A stretch of 33,698 nt of DNA, from contig CAJXVR010000037.1 of the NCBI GenBank assembly GCA_913061285.1, forward strand, positions 1-33,698. Reading direction: 5' to 3'. The translations under genes and the position numbers were made by a program. Of this stretch, positions 8,850 to 18,719 are shown in pieces. The notes under the pieces are model-generated. The model saw only the letters and a list, made by a program, of their open reading frames with translations. It was not told where the DNA came from and did no database searches. The DNA comes from an uncultured Verrucomicrobiota bacterium (GTDB taxonomy: Bacteria; Verrucomicrobiota; Verrucomicrobiia; Limisphaerales; AAA164-E04). Positions within the stretch are counted from its first letter, which is position 1, and each line of letters starts with the position of its first letter.

Positions 8850-10346
8850 TTAGACCAGACCGAAGATTTTCGCAGCTAACCACAAACCAACCACCAGCAA
8901 GGCAAACGAAGACAGCCACAGAAACACATCCCAGATCAACCGAGGTTGAAAGTTCTTGGAGGTACAGCGATAGCGGTAGTAGAGCGCAGCAAATCCTAGA
9001 ATGGGCAGTAAGAAGGTGTTCATCATTCCGGCTAAGAGGATCAAGAACTTTGGCTCTGGGAAAAAGACGAACATCACAAACGAGACGACCGGCAGCCCCA
9101 AACTCAGCCAGGGACGAAACCATTCTCGTTCGATCGGCTTCCGCCCCGCTTTGGTAAACAACGAAAGCGCATCCGAGAAGACTAGCACAATGCTGGCAGT
9201 TCCGACAAAGAAGGTGGAGAACAGAACAGCAATGGACCCAAAAAGGAATAGCGTCACCCCGGCATCATTAAAGGCGGGTTCATACATCGCAGCGAGTGTC
9301 CGGATCAAATCAAGCCCTTCTGGTCGCAAATCTGCGCGACTCAGAACCGCCGCCCCCATGAGGTAGAAAACGACCGTAGAGAAAGTATAGACGACCATCG
9401 AAAGCCAGGCGTCCCATCGCATGACTCGATTCCACCCGATCGCCCGCGCTTCCCACTCAGCGGAGTTCTCAGGCGGTCCGATAAACCGAGCGTACCCCTT
9501 CTCCAAACACCAATAGGGATAGTAGACAAGCTCCCCGGCTGCCATGCCGATAATTCCAAAAGTGGCGAGCGCCGTCGCAATCGGTTGGAGGCCTTCCCTT
9601 GCTGGTGGCAGCCGAAAGCTCAAGCCATTCAAGATATCGGACATTTGAACCGCCCAGGTCGCATTCTGCTGTAGCAAGACCAGATTGCCGATGGAGAGCA
9701 CGGTAAAGCCTCCAACCATGATCATCACTGTTTTCTCGATCACCCCATACCGCCCCCAGAACAGAATACCACTAGTAAACACCGTCAATAGGAAGGCCCA
9801 ATAATAGGCGTCACGCCCGGAATCTAACGGCTCTGCGGAGGTCACCGTTTCTTCCGTTGATTCCGCCGCCACCGCAGCCCCCTCACCTGTCACCAGAGCG
9901 ATCTGAGCCTTCACCTTGGCATCAGCAGCTTCGTTGAACGCTTTTCCTTCCTCAGAAAGTGGCACTGCAATCGTTACCGATTGCCCAATGGACCCAACAA
10001 TCCCCCCGTACTGTCCCACGCTCGCGATTAACATTAATAGCCAAAGCCAAACCGCCCAGTGAACCCCTCTCGGCTTTGCCCCTGGCAGTTGGGAGAGTCC
10101 CTCCAGAGCGGTCTTCCCAGTAGTAATCGTATAGCGCCCGATCTCTAGTTGAGCAAACACCTTGATCACACAGCCAACCAAGATCAACCACAACAGCCAG
10201 AATCCCGCTTCCGCCCCCGTCAAGGTGGTCGCGATCAACTCACCGGATCCCACAATCGACCCGGCAACAATCAAGCCAGGGCCGAGCTCTTTGAGAATCC
10301 CTATTACGGTCGTCGGAGCGGGGCGAACCCCTTCTCTACTTTTCAT
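8850..10346 (-). CDS. Nramp-related transporter, divergent (GSGEL/AAGEL motifs)
   Basis: Nramp-like TM3 'AQLEIGRYTITTGKTALEGLS'; 'GPGLIVAGSIVGSGELIATTLTGAEAGFWLLW'; many TM segments. Confidence 0.8.
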   Translation of the reverse strand: MKSREGVRPAPTTVIGILKELGPGLIVAGSIVGSGELIATTLTGAEAGFWLLWLILVGCVIKVFAQLEIGRYTITTGKTALEGLSQLPGAKPRGVHWAVWLWLLMLIASVGQYGGIVGSIGQSVTIAVPLSEEGKAFNEAADAKVKAQIALVTGEGAAVAAESTEETVTSAEPLDSGRDAYYWAFLLTVFTSGILFWGRYGVIEKTVMIMVGGFTVLSIGNLVLLQQNATWAVQMSDILNGLSFRLPPAREGLQPIATALATFGIIGMAAGELVYYPYWCLEKGYARFIGPPENSAEWEARAIGWNRVMRWDAWLSMVVYTFSTVVFYLMGAAVLSRADLRPEGLDLIRTLAAMYEPAFNDAGVTLFLFGSIAVLFSTFFVGTASIVLVFSDALSLFTKAGRKPIEREWFRPWLSLGLPVVSFVMFVFFPEPKFLILLAGMMNTFLLPILGFAALYYRYRCTSKNFQPRLIWDVFLWLSSFALLVVGLWLAAKIFGLV

Positions 10347-10389
10347 ATCTGGATTAGTTATTTCGATTCGCGGCCGTCTCCAACATCAC

Positions 10390-11496
10390 TCAAGTGACCT
10401 TGGTCTCATCTTTCAAGTATGGCGCCAGTTTGTCCCAATCGAACGAAACTCCGATCCCCGGTTCATCGGGCGCAATCGCACGATGATTACGAATCTGGAC
10501 CGGTTGCTTGGTATACTGGTCAATCGGAAAACTATGGTACTCCATCCATCCTCCGTGGGCCTGAGAAGAAACGAGACTCACCGCTAGCTCTTGCATCCCG
10601 TGGGAACAGACCGGAACCTTATGCTTGGCGGCCAAGGCAGCTACTCTGAGCCATCCCGTAATCCCCCCACAATTCGATGCATCGGGCTGAATGAAGGAGA
10701 GCTGTGATTGATCGAAGGCGTAGCCAAACTCATGGATCGTATGAAGATTTTCCCCCATCGCCAAAGGAATCTGAGTCCGGTGGGCGATCCGAGCGTAGCC
10801 CTGATAGTCGTCAGGAAGTGTGGGCTCTTCAAACCACATAATATTGAATGGTTGAAACCGCGTGGAGGCCTCAATCGCTTGCTCAACGCTCAGTGAATAG
10901 TTCGCATCAACCATGAAGACGATTTGATCACCGATCAAGTCGCGTACCGCCCTGACCCGCTCGACATCTTCGTCCAAGGATTCTCGCCCAACTTTGATCT
11001 TAACGGCTTCAAAGCCTTGTTCTAGATACGAACGAATATTGTTGAGGAGTTTTGGCAAGGGAAACATGAGGTCTATCCCACCGGCATAGGCTCGGCAAGA
11101 ATTCCCGGCTCCACCAGCCCGTTGCCATAGAGGGCGACCTTCTCGACGGCAGCGAATATCCCAGAGACTGATATCAATGGCCGAGATGGCAAACGAAGCA
11201 ATGCCTCCACGCCCGACATAGTGAATTCGCCATTCGCAGAATTCATTGATCGCTTCTACCTCTGATCCGTTGCGACCGATAAGGTCTGGAGCCAGATCAT
11301 AGTCGATCATCGCCTTGATCGCGCGCCCGCCTTTCCCCCCTGTATAGGTGTATCCCGTGCCTTGGCTCCCATCGGATAGCTCAATTGTGGAGGTAACGAG
11401 CTCGAAATGACTATGGGCAGGATGCTTCGCATCCATCAGAACTTCGGCAAGGGGCACCTCAAACCGTTGTGTCCTGATACTAGTAATTGTTGCCAT
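10390..11496 (-). CDS. Mandelate racemase / muconate lactonizing enzyme family protein (enolase superfamily)
   Basis: 'AVKIKVG' (KxK), 'FMVDANYS', 'WFEEPT', 'MGENL', 'CSHGMQEL'. Start trimmed from 11532 to the [10 protein letters not shown] Met. Confidence 0.9.
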   Translation of the reverse strand: MATITSIRTQRFEVPLAEVLMDAKHPAHSHFELVTSTIELSDGSQGTGYTYTGGKGGRAIKAMIDYDLAPDLIGRNGSEVEAINEFCEWRIHYVGRGGIASFAISAIDISLWDIRCRREGRPLWQRAGGAGNSCRAYAGGIDLMFPLPKLLNNIRSYLEQGFEAVKIKVGRESLDEDVERVRAVRDLIGDQIVFMVDANYSLSVEQAIEASTRFQPFNIMWFEEPTLPDDYQGYARIAHRTQIPLAMGENLHTIHEFGYAFDQSQLSFIQPDASNCGGITGWLRVAALAAKHKVPVCSHGMQELAVSLVSSQAHGGWMEYHSFPIDQYTKQPVQIRNHRAIAPDEPGIGVSFDWDKLAPYLKDETKVT

Positions 11497-11696
11497 ATCG
11501 ATTCCCGATCCCCAATTCACAGAGCCCCCCAATAATGAGCTGAGGTTAGCGTCGGCGGATAAGCTCCCACCTTGCCGGATTCACGGATCGGAATCAAGTA
11601 TCACCCGCATCAAGGTTCTGCAACACCCGCGCGAACCAAGTCGGGCAAAGGTGCCACATCACGAAGCGCCTCCGTTATCTTAGACCGAAGCCGCAC

Positions 11697-12887
11697 TCAA
11701 ATCGTGAGCTCTATCCCACCGATGAAGCTACGATGCACATTCAGTCCTTCGTCCAAGACAAGAAGATCGGCTCTTTTCCCAACCGAAAGACTACCCAGCT
11801 CGGTATCCATACCTATGCGAGAAGCGGGCGTCAGGCTTGCCATTCTTACTACATCCGGAATCGAGGCACTGGTATCCTTGACCATCGTTCGGACAAGATG
11901 CGCCATCCCTGATACGGAGCTTGCCAATGAGCCGTTCTCAACAAAGCCCACGTTGCCATCGCTCTCAAACCAGGCCCCATCCTCTTGGGGACCAAAGCGA
12001 TACTTGCCTGGAACGAGATCAAGTGCTCGATTCGCATCCGTAACCAAACAAAGTCTGTCGGCCCCGATCATTCGATAAGCAAACTCCAATAGATCAGGAG
12101 CTAAATGCTGGCCATCCGCAATGACCTCCGTGCTCATTTCGCGATTCATCAAGACGAACTGTTCCATACTCGCCTGGAACGGAGCTCCCAATCGCTGACG
12201 AATCGTTGAAACGCTGCTCATCGCACACCAGAAATGATCCACATGACGCATCCCGGCATCGAAGGCAGCTTGCATCTCTTGAAAACTGGCATTCGAATGA
12301 CCGCAGGTCACCAAGCACCCGCGCGCCTTGGCTTCTCGATAAAAGGCCTCTGCTCCAGGGAGCTCGGCAGCACAAGTGGCTACTTTGATGATTTCGAAAT
12401 CAAAGGCAGCCTGATACTCATCGGCCGAAGGATCTCGCCTTCCTTCCACCGAGTGACACCCAACCTTGTCGGCGGCAAAATATGGCCCATAGTAGTGAAC
12501 ACCACCAATCCGCGCGCCCTGACTAGTCCCCCAAGCGGCTTTGACATCCACACAGGCTTGAAGCATTCGTTCAAGTTGAACCCGCGAGCCAGTCGTTGTG
12601 GTAGGAAAGATGGTCGTTGTCCCATGGCGGGCATGAGCTCGGTTCGCCGTGATCACGGCATCGGGCGTGCCATCCATATAGTCCGCTCCATTCCCGCCAT
12701 GGACGTGCAAGTCGACATATCCAGGACCGAGAAAGGCGCCTGCCAGATCAATCCGCTCACCAGCAGTCCGAGACAAGATACTCTCGGATGAACCGACTTC
12801 TAGAATGCGCCCCTCAGAAACAACCAGGGCCGCATTGTCAAGGAGGCGATCCTCCAAGATGATGCGGCCCTGGTGAAAAACGATCAC
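11697..12887 (-). CDS. nagA: N-acetylglucosamine-6-phosphate deacetylase-like amidohydrolase
   Basis: 'YVDLHVHGGNGADYMDG', 'CGHSNASFQE', 'DHFWCAM', 'IADGQHLAPD', 'LCLVTDANRA'. Start trimmed from 12953 to GTG 12887, just after the upstream gene's stop. Confidence 0.85.
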   Translation of the reverse strand: MIVFHQGRIILEDRLLDNAALVVSEGRILEVGSSESILSRTAGERIDLAGAFLGPGYVDLHVHGGNGADYMDGTPDAVITANRAHARHGTTTIFPTTTTGSRVQLERMLQACVDVKAAWGTSQGARIGGVHYYGPYFAADKVGCHSVEGRRDPSADEYQAAFDFEIIKVATCAAELPGAEAFYREAKARGCLVTCGHSNASFQEMQAAFDAGMRHVDHFWCAMSSVSTIRQRLGAPFQASMEQFVLMNREMSTEVIADGQHLAPDLLEFAYRMIGADRLCLVTDANRALDLVPGKYRFGPQEDGAWFESDGNVGFVENGSLASSVSGMAHLVRTMVKDTSASIPDVVRMASLTPASRIGMDTELGSLSVGKRADLLVLDEGLNVHRSFIGGIELTI

Positions 12888-12894
12888 GGAACGA

Positions 12895-13629
12895 TCAATC
12901 GCGACGTTGCAGTTTTGAAAGCAATCGGAGAATTTCCAGGTAGAGCCAGACAAGGGTCACGAGCAGCCCAAAGGCCCCATACCACTCCATATACTTTGGA
13001 GCACCCGCCGCAGCTCCGTTCTCGATGAAGTCGAAATCGAGCACGAGATTCAATGCCGCGATCACCACCACCACCAAACTGAATCCAATCCCGAAAATTC
13101 CTGTCGAATGAATCAAGGGAACATCCACACCGAACATTCTGAGAATCATCGCGACGAAGTAAAACATCATGATGCCCCCCGTCGCAGCAAAAAGACCGAG
13201 TCTAAAATTCTCCGTCACTTTGATCCAACCGGTTTGATAGACGAACAAGAGACTGAAGAGCGTACCGAAGGTCAGACAAACGGCATTAAAGACAATCCCT
13301 GGAAATCGCATCTCGAACACCGCTGAGATCCCGCCCAAGAATAGCCCCTCAAGCCCCGCATAGAGAGGCGCTGTGAACGGAGACCACTCTTTCTTAAAGG
13401 CCGTCACCAAAGCCACAATAAAGCCACCAATGGCCCCTGCGATCACCCACCCCGAGGATTGCCCCGTAGCCATGGCCCGGTTCCAAGTAAAGATGGCACC
13501 GCATACGACCAGGAGCAGCAAGGCCCCGGTCTTCAAAGCCGTGCCATTGATCGTCATGGTATTGGTATCACCAAACGACCGCATCCCTGAAAAGGTCTTG
13601 GCGTTTAGAATTGGATTGGCTGTTCTCAT
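12895..13629 (-). CDS. Bax inhibitor-1/YccA family membrane protein
   Basis: About seven TM helices; 'YAGLEGLFLGGISAVFE', 'VIAALNLVLDFDFIENGA...EWYGAFGLLVTLVWLYLEILRLLSKL'. Confidence 0.9.
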   Translation of the reverse strand: MRTANPILNAKTFSGMRSFGDTNTMTINGTALKTGALLLLVVCGAIFTWNRAMATGQSSGWVIAGAIGGFIVALVTAFKKEWSPFTAPLYAGLEGLFLGGISAVFEMRFPGIVFNAVCLTFGTLFSLLFVYQTGWIKVTENFRLGLFAATGGIMMFYFVAMILRMFGVDVPLIHSTGIFGIGFSLVVVVIAALNLVLDFDFIENGAAAGAPKYMEWYGAFGLLVTLVWLYLEILRLLSKLQRRD

Positions 13630-13659
13630 AAAATCAATTTCGACTCAACTTCGATCAAA

Positions 13660-14748
13660 CTACAACTGGGCCAAGCCTTTGTCTAGAGCCGTATAGAGAG
13701 CCTGCATTGTTTCTTCAGTCTCATCTCCCATGTTCGACAGCCGGAAGGTCGTTCCCTTCACTTTCCCATAACCGCCGTCGATGAGAATTCCCTGCTCCTT
13801 CACATTCTTTTGCAATTGCGCCACATCAACGACTCGACCACCGCTTCGAGCACCATTGTTGATACACGTCAAGGTCTGCGACTCATAGCCCGATTCAGGA
13901 AAGAGGGTGAATTCATTCTTCGCTGCCCACTCCCGAGTCAGCGCTGAGAGCTGTGCATGGCGCTGATAGCGGTTTTCGAGTCCTTCACTAAAGATGTCTT
14001 CAAGCTTCGACCGCAAGGCGTAGATATGCCCAATCGAAGGAGTACTCGGCGTCATGTTTTTCTCGGCGTTTTTCTGGAACTCGAGAAAATCAAAGTAATA
14101 GCCGCGATCATTAAGGGTCGCCGCTTTTTCTAAGGCAGCAGGAGAAACTGCGAAGACGCCAAATCCGGGCGGTAGCGCCAGTGCCTTCTGGCTACCAGTG
14201 AGGAGCACATCTATCCCTAGCCGATCGAACTCGATCTTCACGGCAGAACAGGACGTCACGGAATCAACAATGAACATCACGTCGGGATATTTCTTTTTCA
14301 ACGCCATGATATCCTCCAGGGGATTCATGACACCGGTCGACGTTTCGTTATGAACCAAGGTGATCGCATCGAACTCACCCGTCGCCAATTTCTCATCGAT
14401 CTGATTCGGCAGAATTGGTGACCCCCAATCCACTCTGAGGGCGTCCGCCTCCTTACCGCAGCGCTTGGCCACATCTAACCACTTATCCGAAAACGCACCA
14501 CACATGCAGCAGAGCACCTTCTTACTCACCAAATTGCGAAGAGAGCCTTCCATCACCCCCCAGGCAGAGGAGCTGCTGAGAAAAACCAGCTGTTCGGTGT
14601 AAAATAGTTTCTGCAGCTGTGGCTGAATCTCACCATAGAGATCCTTAAAATCCTGGCTGCGGTGTCCGATCATCGGAGTGCAGAAGGCGCGATAAGTTTT
14701 CTCGCTCACTTCAACAGGCCCGGGGATGTGTAATTTCAGATTTCCCAT
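13660..14748 (-). CDS. Class V PLP-dependent aminotransferase (alanine-glyoxylate/phosphonopyruvate aminotransferase-like)
   Basis: 'HIPGPVEVSEKTYRAFCTPMIGHRSQDF', 'HNETSTGVMNP', 'DSVTSCSA', 'LTGSQKALALPPG'. Confidence 0.88.
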   Translation of the reverse strand: MGNLKLHIPGPVEVSEKTYRAFCTPMIGHRSQDFKDLYGEIQPQLQKLFYTEQLVFLSSSSAWGVMEGSLRNLVSKKVLCCMCGAFSDKWLDVAKRCGKEADALRVDWGSPILPNQIDEKLATGEFDAITLVHNETSTGVMNPLEDIMALKKKYPDVMFIVDSVTSCSAVKIEFDRLGIDVLLTGSQKALALPPGFGVFAVSPAALEKAATLNDRGYYFDFLEFQKNAEKNMTPSTPSIGHIYALRSKLEDIFSEGLENRYQRHAQLSALTREWAAKNEFTLFPESGYESQTLTCINNGARSGGRVVDVAQLQKNVKEQGILIDGGYGKVKGTTFRLSNMGDETEETMQALYTALDKGLAQL

Positions 14749-14859
14749 AAGAAAGGGAGCAAATCTTCCACATCGAAAGAGTCATGGCAAGGGGGGAATG
14801 CTTCTGGTTTGGCGGAGCTTTTCGCCATTATCAGCCACAATGCAGCCCCCTTGCAGCCC

Positions 14860-16377
14860 TCAACCCCACTCTCGAAGCGCAGGAAACACCCGAGAAACGG
14901 CAAGCCAGGCGCCTGCCAATAACATCCCCAGCGCCGACAGCCAAAGAAAGCAGTCCCAAAGCCGCCCCGGCGTCAAACGCGCATCCGTTCGCCGATATCT
15001 GAAATACAATGCCGCTCCAGAGAGCATCGGAAGCAATAAGGCCTGAGTAAATCCCGCGGCCAAAATCAGCTGCGTGGGTTTTGCGAAGCAGGCGTAAACG
15101 ACAAAACAGGACAACGGGAAGAAGGCGCTGAAGAACATTAACCATCGCTTATGAGACACAGCCCCCTGGCTTCTGAGGCCTAGCACACTTAAGGCATCGG
15201 TTGCCAAACGAGCCTTGCTGGCATTGGTAACGAAGAAGGTCGAATACAACACCGCAAACGAACCAAATAACAATACGGTTCCCGCCCAGTCCCCAAACAC
15301 AGGACGATACATCACAACGAGGGTCGAAATCAATTCCATCCCTTGCGGTTTCATCCCGACCCGATGAAGGATCGCTGCCCCGAGAAGATAGAAGGCAACA
15401 GTTGAAACGGTATACACCACCATCGAGCAAAAGGCATCCCAACGAAGCACACGTAGCCATCCTTCTGCCCGACGATACCAGGCCTCACTCCCATCCCGGG
15501 GACCGACGAAGCGCCCATAGCCTTTCTCTTGGCACCAATAGGGATAGAAGACGAGCTCCCCCGCACCGACACCAATGATACCGAAGGTCGCGAGTGCCGT
15601 GGCCAAGGGATAGAGATCGCCCGTTTTCGGCGGGAGGCGAAAGCTTAAACCGGCAATAATGTCAGACCACTGAATCGCCCATCCCGAATGACTTTGAAGG
15701 AGAAAGACATTGATGACCGTCATCAATGTGAAGAAGGCGACCAAGGTCGTCGCCAAGGCTTCGATAAACCGATAGCGACCAAATACTAAGAATGCCGCGG
15801 TCAGAACTGAAATAATGCCAGCCCAGATGTAGTGATCTTTGACCTGGGTTTTAAGACGCCCCACCTCCCCCGCATAAGAATCTCCCTCAGAAATACTTCC
15901 CGTCTCCGTTGCGCTGGCAACTAATGCCTGGGTTTTCTGGGCAACGAGTTCATTGTAGGCCGTTCCGCTCTCCGTCAATGGGGCAGCAATCTGCAGCGCT
16001 TGCCCAACGCCCCCGACGATTCCCCCAAGCTGTCCGACACTGAACAGAAACATGATAAACCACAAGAGAACGAGCCAGTTCAGACGTCCCACCCGCGGCC
16101 CAGGAATTTCCGAAAGAGCGGACAAACTCGTCTTCCCTGAGACGATCACATAGCGGGCAATCTCAACTTGGACAAAAACCTTGACGACGCAACCGAGAAT
16201 TATAAGCCAAAGCAACCAAAACCCCGCCTCCGCGCCGGTCACCGTCGTCGCAATCAATTCGCCCGATCCCACAATCGCCCCAGCAACCAACAAGCCGGGC
16301 CCGAGCGATCGGAGAATCCCTCCCACGGTAGAAGGTGCTTCTTTGTAGTCACGATCGGATGCCGGGGTCTTTGCCAT
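14860..16377 (-). CDS. Nramp-related transporter, paralogue of 8850..10346
   Basis: 'GPGLLVAGAIVGSGELIATTVTGAEAGFWLLWL', 'GVGAGELVFYPYWCQEKGYGRFVGP'; alignable over most of its length with the first copy. Confidence 0.8.
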   Translation of the reverse strand: MAKTPASDRDYKEAPSTVGGILRSLGPGLLVAGAIVGSGELIATTVTGAEAGFWLLWLIILGCVVKVFVQVEIARYVIVSGKTSLSALSEIPGPRVGRLNWLVLLWFIMFLFSVGQLGGIVGGVGQALQIAAPLTESGTAYNELVAQKTQALVASATETGSISEGDSYAGEVGRLKTQVKDHYIWAGIISVLTAAFLVFGRYRFIEALATTLVAFFTLMTVINVFLLQSHSGWAIQWSDIIAGLSFRLPPKTGDLYPLATALATFGIIGVGAGELVFYPYWCQEKGYGRFVGPRDGSEAWYRRAEGWLRVLRWDAFCSMVVYTVSTVAFYLLGAAILHRVGMKPQGMELISTLVVMYRPVFGDWAGTVLLFGSFAVLYSTFFVTNASKARLATDALSVLGLRSQGAVSHKRWLMFFSAFFPLSCFVVYACFAKPTQLILAAGFTQALLLPMLSGAALYFRYRRTDARLTPGRLWDCFLWLSALGMLLAGAWLAVSRVFPALREWG

Positions 16378-16475
16378 GGTGCAGGAGTTGCGATGGTTCG
16401 AGTGCTAATGAGAACTACAAACGTTCGAATGAGTCTTAGAACATGCCAGTCGCTCGATGGAAACGACATCCCACG

Positions 16476-17906
16476 CTATCGCCATTGGGCTGCCCAGGTT
16501 GACGTTTGGAATTGGCTTCGAATATTCCACTCACGTAGCTCTGCAAGGAGTCGCTCCTTCTCACCCTTGACGTCCTTTTGGTTCCAAAGATTCTCTAGCT
16601 CGTTGGGATCGTTCTGTAGGTCAAACAATTGCCCCCAGGGCTCATCAAGAAAATGGACGAGTTTCCATTGCTTATCTCGAACCATCGTCATGAATTGTGA
16701 GGTCGTAAAATTGCCATCGCCCGATTGTTCGGCATACACATAGGAGCGCCCGGCATCGCTCTCACCCTCCAAGGCCGCGCGTAATGAAAGGGCTTCAAGT
16801 GGCTCAGGCTTCTTCGCGCCCGCTAACTCCAGCAGGGTCGGGCCGATATCCATCTGCTGGCAAAGGGCCTCCACAACTCGACCGCCACTAAATCGCTTTG
16901 GAGCCCAAACAATCATCGGCACCCGGGTCACCAAATCGTACATCGTCCACTTCTGGCTATGCCCGTGATCCGTCAAACAGTCGCCATGATCTGAAGTAAA
17001 TACCACAATCCCGTTCTCCAAGTATCCCTGCTCTTCCAAAGCCGCCAGGATCTCGCCAATCTTCTCATCGATCATCGTCACGTTGGCCGAATAATAGGCA
17101 CGCTGCCGATGGCGTTGCTCGTCACTCGGCTGCAACAGATGGACCACCGAGTCATGATCGACTTCGGTGTTGTGACGCCTCATCCCGTGAAAAGGTTTCG
17201 GTTGCCCCGCTAGTTCCTTCTCCGTCACCGGCAATATGGGTAGTTGTTTACTCAGATAGCGCTCTGCATACCGAGGGATCGGATCATACGGGGGATGGGG
17301 GCCAGGAAAACCAATCTGTAGAAACAGAGGATCCTTCTTAGGATAATTCTTAATCCACCAGGTCGCCAAATCCCCAACAAAGAAATCGGGATGCGAATCT
17401 TCAGGCAATTCCCACTCAAAGGCACCCAATCGCTCCCGATAGTCGGGGAGCTGACGGTAGAGTTCACGCTGTTGTTTCACCAATCCACGTGCCCGTAAGG
17501 CTTTGTCCCACTCATCGAGATAATAGCGCCCTTCCAAGTAGCGATCTTTATTCTCCACAACAAAGCGCTGATCAAATCCCAGGGGCGTCTCAAATGGCCA
17601 GGTATGCATCTTCCCAATGTTAGTACAGTGGTAACCCGCCGAATTGAGCGTTTCGACCCAGGAATGCCGCCACTCGTCGGCGTTCTTCAGAATGCCTGTT
17701 GTGTGGGGATATAATCCAGTGAAGAGACTCGCGCGCGCGGGAGCGCAGGAAGCAGCGCTGACGAAACAATGCTCGAAACTAACCCCTTCCCGAATCAAGC
17801 GATCGAGCACAGGAGTCTCCATGTGATCAAAGCCTAGTCCATTAATGGTATCGTACCGTTGCTGATCGGTAATGATGAAAATGATATTTGGTTGCTCGGA
17901 GGCCAT
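16476..17906 (-). CDS. S1-family sulfatase without signal peptide (CAPAR motif)
   Basis: 'PNIIFIITDQQRYDTING', 'SCAPARASLFTGLYPH', 'NIGKMHT', 'FTSDHGD'; the N-terminus MASEQPN begins directly at the catalytic domain. Confidence 0.9.
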   Translation of the reverse strand: MASEQPNIIFIITDQQRYDTINGLGFDHMETPVLDRLIREGVSFEHCFVSAASCAPARASLFTGLYPHTTGILKNADEWRHSWVETLNSAGYHCTNIGKMHTWPFETPLGFDQRFVVENKDRYLEGRYYLDEWDKALRARGLVKQQRELYRQLPDYRERLGAFEWELPEDSHPDFFVGDLATWWIKNYPKKDPLFLQIGFPGPHPPYDPIPRYAERYLSKQLPILPVTEKELAGQPKPFHGMRRHNTEVDHDSVVHLLQPSDEQRHRQRAYYSANVTMIDEKIGEILAALEEQGYLENGIVVFTSDHGDCLTDHGHSQKWTMYDLVTRVPMIVWAPKRFSGGRVVEALCQQMDIGPTLLELAGAKKPEPLEALSLRAALEGESDAGRSYVYAEQSGDGNFTTSQFMTMVRDKQWKLVHFLDEPWGQLFDLQNDPNELENLWNQKDVKGEKERLLAELREWNIRSQFQTSTWAAQWR

Positions 17907-18191
17907 AGCAGATACACCCCACCCAATCTACAAACCCTCAACGACTGCACAGAATCGTCAACATAAACCCGGCGACGTAAGGCACGACTCTAGACGCTTC
18001 TGCCCTCACCGTCGAGTAGGATCCGCGGTTGAAGAATCACCTCGAGCCCCCATTGCTCCAACGATCGTCACAACCAAACACGCGATTCAGTGAATGGGAA
18101 CCGACCGTGAGAAGAACCCGCCTTAACGAGCCTCGGAATTTCCGGAACATGTCGTGTTGGCATCGGAGCAGAACCATGCTAAGTCTCATAC

Positions 18192-18539
18192 GTGCAAGTT
18201 GAGAAACTCAAATACATCATCTGGGCCAAGGATCTGGATCGCGCCGTCTCGTTCTACCAGAGCGTCTTCGACGCCGAGGTCGTCAAACAATCCGAGGTCA
18301 TGGCCGAGCTCTCAATTGCCGGGACGCTGATCGGCATCCACAGTGGCGGTGAGGGCAAGAGGACTTGGACAGGCATGAGTTTTCAGATCAGTGATCTCTT
18401 TGCCGGTTGCGAATTACTTCAAGCCCAGGGCGGTACCGTGATCCGCCCGCCAGAAGACACCCCAGAAGAACCGGCCCATCTCGCAATGTGTGCCGACACG
18501 GAAGGGAACGAAATCATGCTGACGAAGAAGCGAGGTTAG
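18192..18539 (+). CDS. VOC/glyoxalase family protein
   Basis: 'YIIWAKDLDRAVSFYQSVFDAEVV...DTEGNEIMLTKK'; GTG start. Confidence 0.85.
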   Translation: MQVEKLKYIIWAKDLDRAVSFYQSVFDAEVVKQSEVMAELSIAGTLIGIHSGGEGKRTWTGMSFQISDLFAGCELLQAQGGTVIRPPEDTPEEPAHLAMCADTEGNEIMLTKKRG

Positions 18540-18719
18540 CACTCCGGGAGAGCCCCCCGGGGACGAGACGTTTTTCTCGCACTGGGCACCGTCACACGAC
18601 ACATCTTCCAGGCGAGGCACAATGCATTGCGATAAACAAAGGGAGCATTCATTACCAGGGGGAGGTACAGACCTGAACAATCCCCCCAACAAGGTGATGA
18701 GTGAGCACAGCAGCAAGAT

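Noticed and set aside
11572-12791. Plus-strand ORFs of 168 and 185 aa (11572-12078, 12234-12791)
   Set aside because: Lie antisense to the NagA-like gene; no domain signature.
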